A stretch of DNA of 64,000 nucleotides from Amyloporia xantha (Eukaryota > Basidiomycota > Agaricomycetes > Polyporales > Adustoporiaceae). Each line of letters starts with the position of its first letter. Positions within the stretch are counted from its first letter, which is position 1. Below are positions 55,533 through 64,000 of this stretch, in pieces. The position numbers were made by a program, and so were the translations under genes. The stretch covers positions 1,178,001-1,242,000 of the forward strand of contig JAYKKR010000012.1 in the NCBI GenBank assembly GCA_036971615.1, read 5' to 3'. The notes below the pieces were generated by a model, which had not been told where the DNA came from, searched no databases, and was given only the letters and a program-made list of their open reading frames with translations.

Positions 55533-58500
55533 TAGTGTTGCTGGGAGGTAAGGCGAACTTGGAGCAAGGCGTGCCTTGCCTTGACGGCACGTCGGCACGC
55601 TCAGTCCAAGTTGGCTCAAGGCAGAAATATTTCACCTTGAGGCAACCCAAGGTGTCGTGAGGTAATGCGCCCTGGCGGGGAGCGGCGCAGAAAAGATTCC
55701 AACCAATCACGTGCAACGTGTAACCGCTGACGCGTCGCGTCGTCGCCATCGTCGTGAAACTCGCCCTCGACGTCGTGTAAGTCTCTGTCGCTGGCGACCA
55801 GTGGAGTATGAGATTCAGCACACTTTCTGCCGCACGCTAGAGGCCTATTCCATCCATCAGAAATGTCCACTTCTACTCGTCCGAGTGGTCCAATTGGAGT
55901 TCTGCACCGCGCGGCGCGCGCCGCCCCTGTGCTATGCTGAGCCTGTGTCGTAGACTATTATGCGGAAGTAATTTTTTGATATCTCTAGGGTACTCTGCAT
56001 TGCTTAAAAGCCATGGATCTCCGTTAGTATTCAGTGAGGTCTACTCCTGCATGTCCGACCAGCAGGGCGGATGCCAGTGTCCCGATCCTTCATCATGCGC
56101 TTGCGGCCGACACCCTCAGTTTGTGCAGGGTTCTTCCCGTTCATTGCCGCCGAATTACTATTATTCCTATGATGTCTCTGGGGATGAATACCATCCTCCG
56201 CCCTCGAATTCTTCCACTTTCAGCTATCAGGATGCTCGACCTGCATCATTGGCCGTTTCTCAGTCTGTACCAAACCCTCCGACGACTGCGCATGCATGGC
56301 CAACACACCCGGCATACTATACGTATCCTCCATACCCAAATCCCGCTGCCCCAAATCCCGCCATTCCGCCTATTCAACGTCCTGTCTTCCCTTCTGAGTC
56401 CTCAGTCACTGTGACTGATTCTCGGCCTCCCCTTTCCAATTCAACGTCGTCTGTCAACAACAAACAACCAGCAGTCCCGCCGCGTAAGCGCAAGCGCAAG
56501 CAGACGGCTGTGCCGAGCTCAGAACCGCAACAAAAGCGGACCCGACGACCAGCACGGGAACAGGAGGGTGTTCCTGGCGTTGGACCACCTACAGCTATCG
56601 ATCCCCAACTCATTCCTCCTGGTTCGGCTTCTACAGATACACACCGAGTGGATCCAATTGATCCCGACCAGCACCGCGTTTATGGCTCGTTGGTGAGGCG
56701 ACCACGACGAGATGCTGCTCGCACGACGCAAGCAAGCGATGTATGGTATTTCATGCATGCACTTGAGACAAAGGAGGGCGATGTCGAAAGGCCGGAGGTT
56801 GACCCACAGGCATCACGGGAAAAGCCTTCAACAGCTTTCGTACGCTGTAGGCTGTGTGCGTAAGTCTTCTATTTGATATTTTAATCATACTAGTAGGTGA
56901 CTTACTAAGATGGATGTTGTCAGTTTGCCGAAGATTTGGAAGTGTCAAAATGGTCAGACAAAATCGATACGCAAGCACCTAGTCAAGACACATTGGAAGA
57001 TTTATCGTGATACAGTCATCGACCAGAGGCTCAAGAACTGGGATAAGATCTCGAAGACCTCACGGGATGGCCCACCGGCAAACGATGGTGATGATGATAC
57101 GGAAGAGTTGTCAGACGATGAGGAGCCATTTACCCTTGATGGCTTTCATGGTCGCCTCGTGGACTGGATTGTTTCCGATGACCAAGTAAGTCTTTTTAAT
57201 GAGCCGCTGTATAATAAATAACACCTACTTTCAGTCTCTACATGTCGTTGACAATCCCCTCTTCCGCAATGTCTGTTTATACTTGGGGCGAAATAAGATT
57301 ACCGAAGAAGATCTCCCGCATCGATCAAAGCTAACAGACCTCATCCTACGGCGCCTGGACATCGAGCATGAGCAAAATTCGAATAATGTAAAGGTACTGC
57401 CTGAGACTATCATGTGGCAAATACACCAGTTGCTGATATCATAGCATAGAGGGCATTGGGCCGTGTATCATTTACGACTGACCTCTGGACAGACAAGATC
57501 CTTCGCAGTTTCATGGCGATTACACTTCACTACTGCGCAAATGACGAGAGGGGTAATTTGACGATAAAGTCAGGTTTAGCAGCGTTCCGACACATTCGCG
57601 GCTCCCATTCTGGTGTGCATTTAGCACAAAACTTCTTGGAAGTTCTCATGCAGTTGGGCATTTTGGATAAGGTACGTGAACAATACTTCGTTGTCTCACA
57701 AGAACGTGCTCACAATCCGACAAGATTGGTGTGATCACATTGGACAATGCATCAAATTGTGATACAATGGTGGAAGAACTAGAGTATTTGTTGGAAGAGC
57801 ATGGAATTCCCTTTCACCGGGAAGGTAACAGGATACGGTAAGTAGCTTTATAAGTTTATCTTATCTGTTCCATAAATAGCATTCAACTCTATAACTCTAA
57901 CAGATGCTTCCCACACGTCGTCAACATTTCCGTTCAAAAGGGATTGAGGATGCTCACGCAATGCGACGACAACGTCTACCCTGATATTGATTCAAACATC
58001 AATATATCCTCGTCCACTTGGGCTCAAGCTGCCAGCAGAGCACATGCGGCCTCCGATCCCGGATATGTGGCAGCGTTGAAAGATGATGCTGTCGGCTCGG
58101 CTCGTCAGCTTGTGAATGTATGTCGTAACTCAGGCACAAAACGAGAGGATTTCCAGGCCGTCATCTCTGAAGGTAACAAGACCAATGCATTTGGTAATAT
58201 CTTACCTCCTCTTGAACTGGTGCGTGACATCGATACAAGATGGTCATCTACATTTGGGATGCTTGATCGTATGCTTGATCTCTATCCGGTGCGTTCGAAT
58301 TTCTGCATGATGTGATGGTCGATGCTTGCTTATAGAAGCCTGTGATGTAGGTTGTGAGAACATTTCTCGAACAGCCCAAGCAAGTGGATATCAGCCATCA
58401 AGATCTCACTCCTCATGAGCGTGCTGTTATTGCCGATGTCCGTGAATTTCTAAATATCCCACACTGTGTACAGCAAATTCTCTCGTTTGAACGCACACCG

Positions 58501-59922
58501 ACAGCCCCCCTGGTTTTACCAGCATACGAGAACCTTTTGGAACTGCTCCGACTTGGCTGCAAGAAATTACCGAAGATCGCACATGCAATCTCAGCATCGG
58601 CTGAAGTCCTCGAGGACTATCTAAAGAAGTCACGCAAGACGCGTGTATATTCATTGGCAATGGGTATGTAGCCTCCAACATAGAATCTACCTGTCTTCTC
58701 ATATGACTAATACACATGCAGTCATCAACCCGACCACAAAATTTGCATGGCTGGAAACACATTGGTCATCCGATGAGTGTCGCCAGGCACATGAATGGAT
58801 GCGCAATGTGGTAAGTCTGTCTGCACAATTGCGAGTTCCTGACTGAAATTGTATGGAAATAGATGCTTGAATATCGCAAGGCTGCACGTGTCAGTGTTGC
58901 AACAAGTGCCGTCAATACATGCGCGGACCACTCGCAGCCCGCTAGTTCAAATCACGTAGGACTTTCTTCAGCCTCATCAACGCGAGCTGCGCAGATGCAG
59001 CGTGCTGGGTTCAGCCGCCTTGATGACCTACGAAAGTCCCTCTCTTCGGGAAATGAATCTGAGCTCAATGGTCAGGCTGGCGCAGCAAGCTGTGACTCAG
59101 ATGTACCAGACTCAGATGAAGCAAGAGCAGATGCAGAGCGCCGCGCGCTGGAACAGGATAAGATTGCCGTTGATGAAGAACTGCATCAGTATAAGACTGC
59201 GGGTCTAATTGGATTGACGGCTAACTTAGCTGGTGTTGATCTGTTGAGATATTGGCAGGTGAGTCTTCAATGCTGACACTTTCGTGAGTAGTCGGATGCT
59301 CAAGCACTGTCTAGCGGCATCAATCTGACTACCCTGTCATATATCGCGTCGCGTTGGATATATTACCGGTGCAGGCATCAGCAGTTCCAAGCGAGCGGAT
59401 ATTCTCGTCAAGCAAGGAGACTGACACGCTACGTCGTAGCAGGATGGGCCCGCAATTGATGGAGGTTTTGCAGATGGTCAAGTACTCTGTGCGGCAGGAT
59501 AGACTGACATTCACCGAGGATTGGCTCACGAGTGAGGAGGAAGGTATGAGAATTGATGATCTCAGTGCAGGAGATGTACCGACTGGAGAAGTCAACCGAC
59601 TGCTGTCAACGCGAAATATCGATGACCTGTACAGACTGGTGACAGACATGTAACATTATATTGTATATATATTAAATACCAGGCTACTAATTAGTCCGGA
59701 TGAGAATCTCGCGAATGTCTATGAAATAGCAGCGACATTGAGACATTTGATACATCCGACAGCTATAGAGCAGCGCGTACCGGCATGCTTTGGCTTGTTG
59801 CCTTGAGGCACCTTCAAGTCACCTCGAGTCACCCTGTGACGCTGCCTTGACGGCCTTGGGGCGGTCAAGGTGACGAACTCCGACGCCTTGAGGCACCTCT
59901 GCCTTAACTCCCAGCAACACTA
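55533..59922 (+). mobile_element. hAT DNA transposon, apparently autonomous
   Basis: 4390 bp with imperfect TIRs: left tagtgttgctgggaggtaag, right the complement of tagtgttgctgggagttaag (one mismatch in about 22), and the 8-bp duplication diagnostic of hAT elements. Subterminal zones (about 55555-55680 and 59790-59905) are crowded with ccttga/caagg-type motifs in both orientations, as expected for transposase-binding sites. Encodes one spliced transposase gene with an unbroken frame. Confidence 0.92.
56051..59653 (+). CDS. hAT-family transposase
   Basis: Ten exons (56051-56859, 56924-57185, 57235-57393, 57450-57671, 57725-57837, 57904-58288, 58351-58663, 58722-58810, 58863-59258, 59315-59653) sum to 3087 bp, 1028 aa, with no stop. 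A Pro/Ser-rich N-terminus with a basic patch (PPRKRKRKQ) precedes a BED-like zinc finger joined across the first intron (CRLCALPKIWKC ... KHLVKTHW). The RNase H-like core shows FTTDLWTD with the first catalytic Asp, ITLDNASNCDT with the second, CFPHVVNI and DIDTRWSSTFGML. The C-terminal dimerisation block reads YPVIYRVALDILPVQAS, then AVPSERIFSSSKET. All hallmark residues are present, so the protein could be functional. Confidence 0.9.
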
Positions 59923-59930
59923 GCGACGCG
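59923..59930. repeat. Right target-site duplication of the hAT element
   Basis: Second copy of gcgacgcg; the outer element's left TIR resumes at 59931. Confidence 0.88.
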
Positions 59931-60129
59931 TCGAACGCGTCCTGTACGCCCGGCGTCTAAAATACACAAATTCGTAGTCAAAATAGATCTTTCAGTTGTT
60001 TTTTATCGTTGTACTGTCGTGATGGCCCACACTCGTTTCATATATGTCTGAAAACTCCCCCTCACCGGCCTGGCCTCCCATAAGACGGCGCCACCAACCG
60101 AACATCACCCCTACACGCATATCGGGCCC

Positions 60130-60519
60130 TCATTCCTTGCCGCAACCACTGTCCGTGAAGATATTTGCATAGTGTTTGAGTACACTGGACTCTGAGGCAA
60201 AGATAGTCTCCACTAAGAGACGTAGCGAGAACTGCGAGAAGTTTGCCCTCATGTACTTGAGGACTTCAAATGCCTTCTCCTCGTTAGTGCGACGCTCGCG
60301 CGTGAGGCCAGGAGACGGAACATATGTCATATCAGACTCCTCATCAGAGGAGGGCAAGTCATCCAGGTGCTTGAACGCAATGTGAGGCGAACTGTCGACA
60401 TCCGCAGGTATTGTCGTAGGAGAGCTGGTCGGGCCGACAGAACTAACGGCCTCCAGTTCGTCATGGTCATAGAGCTCAACGAAACTGGCGCGGGCTGTCC
60501 TAGTAGCATAGCCGTGCAT
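60130..60519 (-). CDS. Small ORF inside the long-TIR element
   Basis: About 129 aa from ATG 60519 (MHGYATRTARASFVELYDHD), the only sizeable frame between the TIRs of the outer element. The middle is acidic and Ser-rich (LPSSDEESDMTYVPSPG); the C-terminus is helical (AFEVLKYMRANFSQFSLRLL, then FASESSVLKHYANIFTD). I have a faint memory of similar N-terminal segments in large basidiomycete proteins of unknown function linked to mobile DNA, but cannot name the family. It may be a captured or remnant exon rather than a functional gene. Confidence 0.35.
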   Translation of the reverse strand: MHGYATRTARASFVELYDHDELEAVSSVGPTSSPTTIPADVDSSPHIAFKHLDDLPSSDEESDMTYVPSPGLTRERRTNEEKAFEVLKYMRANFSQFSLRLLVETIFASESSVLKHYANIFTDSGCGKE

Positions 60520-60597
60520 TATAGTATAGCAGTACAATATATTAATAAGACGAAAAGACTGCCGAGAGGGACTACTAGCGATGGCGTCGAGGTACAA

Positions 60598-60742
60598 ACG
60601 CCGGGCGTACAGGACGCGTTCGACGCGTCGCGAGCGAGCGCTTAGGGGAGACGCATAACCCCTCTAAAGTGGCTGGAAGTGGACCAGACCCTCACGGACG
60701 GGTTCCCTTTTAGGGTGGCCGTGGGGGTCTGGTCCGAGACTA
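60598..60742. repeat. Right 145-bp terminal inverted repeat of the outer element
   Basis: Perfect complement of 55414-55532 plus 59931-59956. Confidence 0.9.
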
Positions 60743-60751
60743 AGTTTGAGA
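60743..60751. repeat. Right target-site duplication of the long-TIR element
   Basis: agtttgaga, matching 55405-55413. The sequence after it continues the old 3' flank of BTB gene 3. Confidence 0.8.
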
Positions 60752-61257
60752 CTGATCGATGGAGGATAGGGTGACTGATGGAGATAAGTATGGATAGAGT
60801 CGCTCTTGCACGCTAGTATAATATGTTTTACTTTGTATTTCACACGCATCGTAGTCGATGACATTATGCATATATGCTGTTTTTTCCTGCATCATTGAGT
60901 CAGCTGAAATGATCCGTAGGTCCCAGGAGGCTTAAGGAATACGCATAAGTATGAGCTAAGTTAGCCCCTGACATTGACGATTCGGCGCAATCGCTGAGCA
61001 AACTTTCTACCAGACTAGTCGATTCCGAGTCGCACATGTCTAAATCATCTAATACGGAGGATATATATAGCAAAGATAGAGAACGGATGATGAGTGAATG
61101 ACGGCTATCCCAGCTCAAAGGATCGGTAGTTAGTGGGTATCAACCATGCTGTAACGAAGGAGTGCGAGTACGAAGTATTATGTTAGAGTGTGTCGCCCGA
61201 GCAACGGGTTTCTCCCAGATAAAAATATTCTGTGGACCTGTTTTCCCAGAAGCACCA
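60752..61257. other. Intergenic, original 3' flank of BTB gene 3
   Basis: About 500 bp, AT-rich; no gene or repeat recognised. Confidence 0.4.
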
Positions 61258-64000
61258 TTACAGCTTGGCCTTGGTTGCAGAGGCCGACGTCGCCGCCCGT
61301 AGACGATCACGTAGCACTCGCCGCAAAAGCTTGCCGCTCGGGTTTCGGGGTATCACGTCGATGAACTCGACGCCTCCAAGGCGCTTGAAATGCACTTTGT
61401 GGTCGGCGACGTGCTGTGGGAGCCGAATTAGACGATCACAGGCAGGAGCACCCTCTGCATTGCAAGACCGACCTTGCCTATCTTGGCTTTGAGTGCCTCT
61501 GCACTTGCAGGATCTTTCTTTAAATTCTCAAGCGCGCTTGCACTGGGGACAATGAAGGCGTAGGGAAGCTCGCCGCTGTATTCGTCGGGTTTGCCTACGA
61601 TGCACACATCGGATACTTCTGACAGCTCGAGCAGATGGCCTTCAAGCTCGGGTGGCGCCACTGTGGTGAGACAGGTTTAAGGGTCATGGCGCTCTCTGTT
61701 TAAGAATATCCTGACCTTGGAAACCCTTCACTTTGATCAAGTCCTGAAAAATAGCGTATGAAACCTAGGACGATCCTCATCTAAGACAAATAAACAACCG
61801 ACCTTGATCCTGTCAACGACGAACATTTCCGTCTTCTCATTGATGTAGACTTCATCGCCTGTATGTACCCATCTGTCAAAATAGTGAGGAACATCTCTAA
61901 TCAGTCACAGAATACCTACCCATCCCGGAATGTTTCCCTCGTTCTGATATATAGGTCAGCAACACGTCAGTGGAAACCAGAACAATCAAAAGGGCTCACG
62001 CTTCTTCGTTGTTGAGATACCCAATGGCGTTCGACGGACTCTTGACAACTAGCTCCCCGGGCTCTCCGTAAGATGCTAGGGATCCATCCTCACGCACGAC
62101 GCGCACAGAGACACCCGGAACCAGCAACCCTGCGCTACCAGGAGTGCCCACGTGCTGATTGATCTGCGGCATGCTAATCGCAGTGCTCGTTTCGGTCATT
62201 CCTAATGAGACCGATGACCAGAAATACCGTTTGCAACGTCATATTAATATTATGATGATGTAGGTGGATGGTTGTCAACGCACCGTAGCCTTGACCAATA
62301 CTGATGTGAGGGAAACGCTTGGCGAGCTGGTTAGTGAGTTCCGCCGAGAGCGGTGCCGCACCACTCGCAATCAGCTTTACGCTGCTCAGATCGTACTTCT
62401 GCACAGCAGGGTGCTACGAATACGGATGAAACGGTTAGGAGTCGGAACGTCGTCTTGGAATTAACAACGAGAAACCGGACTTGCCTTGCAAAGCCCAACA
62501 ATCATGGGCGGGACGAATCTGCGCACATTGACATACGTGGTCAGCTGATATGATCCATTACTCTGACAGAACAGACGCACAGCAGGAAATTGATGCGGAA
62601 GCGCTGGATACTGGCCAGCATCGCGAGGAAATCAAACTTGGGGATCACCACCACCGACATCTGCAAGAGTGGGTGAGTCGTGGGTGTCCCCGCCCTTGAA
62701 GCTAATGAGACATACACCAAGGTAAATGGTCCAGTGCATGACAATGACTTGGCCATAAATGTCTGCCCAGCGTTGGGTCAGACCAATATCACGTCTTCAG
62801 GCAAGAATGCTTACGGTAGAAAGGTAGAACTAATCAATGCAAGTTAGAATTCCACCCTATACCACCATCATGGCGGGAAAGTATAGCCCGGCTTACCAGC
62901 AATGCTCACGTCGCCGGGTCGATATTTCCTCTTCTCTATCGGCGCAGACTCGCTCTGGACGTAGGCCGTGAGCTGTATCATATTCGCAATGGGGCTGTAG
63001 TGCGGAATCTTGACAGCCTATATCACCGCGCAGATGCGTGTTCACGAAGGGTCAGACATAGTGAACGACCTCTATTCAACTCACTTTCGGCAGGCCAGTC
63101 GTCCCGCTGGAGAAACTCAAAAACGCAATTTTGGTCTTCCCCTCGCCTGGCTTCAGACGGCGCTCGACGAAGCATTGTGGCTTCGACGACCCTTCGTCAA
63201 CGAGCTGCTGCAGCGTCACATGCTTGCTAGCGCCGGCGGAAGCGGCGTCTTCGATCAGCACGATTCTGTCTTCAGAGAGTCCGACTGCTTTCGCTGCTGC
63301 AATAGCAACGGGAAGGACCCATGGATGAACGACGAGGAGCTTGGCGTTAGTCGTCTTGAGCTGGTAGACAAGTTCCTCTGCGGTATACGCGGGATTGGCT
63401 GCACTAAAACAGTATTGTGAGTGTGAATGGCGCTTTCTGTGAGAGAATAGAATGCCTTACGTGATGACTGCACCTACTCTAAATGCAGCCCTGTGGAATG
63501 TGTCAGAAGTGAGACTGCTGGGCGCCTAGGACGCTTACCAGATGACAATAGGATAGTCTTCGGATATCATGAGCACGGCGCTCCGGACTGAACAAGAGCT
63601 GAAAACATACCAATGTGGTTGGGGCTGTAGACGCAAACTACGCGGGGTCATTATGCTGCCACAGTGACATTTCAGATATATAGGCATACCGGCGTCATCT
63701 TCGCCTACATGACGTCGTTAATAATATGCCCTCATCAACAGGTAGATCATGCCGTAAACTTACCTATCTTCCAGCGCGAACTGAGTGCATTCGCTAAAGC
63801 GTTCGTACGCACTTTGACCTGATTTCAGCAGAACAGCCGGATGGTTAATAGTCATCCACGTGGTACAATGCCGCCGGTAATATGGCCCGTAAAGACTTAC
63901 CTCGTCAAAAGTTATCTTTCTCCCTGAAGCATCTTCAATGAGCCACGCGCTGTGCGTCCTCGGAGCAGGCCTGGTGTGATGCTCGTAGTCGTGCATGAAC
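61258..64000 (-). CDS. 4-coumarate-CoA ligase-like acyl-CoA synthetase, peroxisomal; 5' end outside window
   Basis: Adenylate-forming enzyme that activates a carboxylic acid (phenylpropanoid or fatty acid) to its CoA thioester. Many exons on the minus strand; the coding frame is open through the window edge (MHDYEHHTRPAPRTHSAW then LIEDASGRKITFDE), so the N-terminus is cut off. Landmarks in order: VCVYSPNHI, a 19-nt exon near 63550-63530 encoding YPIVIW, ANPAYTAEELVYQLK, the P-loop FLSFSSGTTGLPK, MSVVVIPKFD, IASGAAPLSAELTNQL, GELVVKSPSNAIGYLN, VHTGDEVYINEKTEMFVVDR, GFQVAPPELEGHLL, and the catalytic Lys in PRNPSGKLLRR. The protein ends KAKL; AKL is a PTS1 peroxisomal signal. Substrate undetermined. 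Confidence 0.85.

Larger units (their letters stand above)
55414..60742. mobile_element. Long-TIR DNA transposon (unclassified, Mutator-like features), host of the hAT insertion
   Basis: Ends in 145-bp terminal inverted repeats that match base for base: right arm 60598-60742; left arm 55414-55532 continued at 59931-59956, because a hAT element split it. Flanked by a 9-bp duplication. Without the hAT and its duplicated target it is about 930 bp, too short for a transposase, so it is non-autonomous. Long TIRs plus a 9-bp duplication recall Mutator-like elements; this is inference. Each arm itself contains ggaccagaccc and its complement gggtctggtcc, able to fold on itself. Perfect identity of the arms argues for a recent insertion. 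Confidence 0.82.

Noticed and set aside
55414..60742. Single hAT element with 120-bp TIRs
   Set aside because: A second, inner pair of ends (tagtgttgctgggag) with its own 8-bp duplication shows two elements; the long TIR continues beyond the inner insertion.

Overview
The window is nuclear DNA of a basidiomycete fungus, most likely an agaricomycete. Nearly every gene is cut by many short GT-AG introns of about 50-70 bp, and genes are packed on both strands with short gaps. Gene families typical of mushroom-forming fungi appear, such as a BTB/POZ gene group. The transposons (Tad-type and L1/Tx1-type LINEs, a hAT element) fit the same group. Species cannot be named from the sequence alone. Gene calls below were assembled by hand from splice signals and recalled family motifs; no database search was run.

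Layout. 0-14 kb is a housekeeping block: SWR1-type chromatin remodeller (+), a CitMHS/ArsB-type membrane transporter (-), a PKA catalytic subunit (+), a small homeodomain-like gene (-) and the mitochondrial succinate/fumarate carrier (-). 14-27 kb is one nested retrotransposon insertion. LINE A (target duplications at 14043-14059 and 27124-27140) carries LINE B inside its 3' UTR (target duplications at 22117-22131 and 26879-26893). LINE A landed about 15 bp upstream of the TATA box of a cyclase-family gene. 27-42 kb holds two tandem cyclase paralogues, glucosidase II alpha subunit, a probable mitochondrial protein of unknown role (-), a FAM210/DUF1279-like protein, a short acidic hypothetical gene (-), a 3' stub of a LINE B relative with its own target duplication, and the iron-sulphur DNA helicase CHL1/DDX11.

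42-64 kb is looser. It has a 3-hydroxyacyl-CoA dehydrogenase gene (-) with a 7-nt microexon, a 1.2-kb intron and a one-base frameshift; three BTB/POZ genes around a peroxisomal-type adenine nucleotide carrier; then a second nest. There, an element with 145-bp terminal inverted repeats and a 9-bp target duplication has its left repeat split by a hAT transposon (8-bp duplication gcgacgcg) whose transposase gene looks fully intact. The window ends inside a 4-coumarate-CoA-ligase-like gene ending in a peroxisomal AKL signal.

Functionally, four genes (succinate/fumarate carrier, hydroxyacyl-CoA dehydrogenase, Ant1-like carrier, PTS1-tagged acyl-CoA ligase) would fit fatty-acid use through peroxisome and mitochondrion, but they are scattered and this is not evidence of a cluster. 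The main novelty is architectural: two independent transposon-in-transposon nests with readable target duplications, plus the microexon and frameshift in the dehydrogenase gene.
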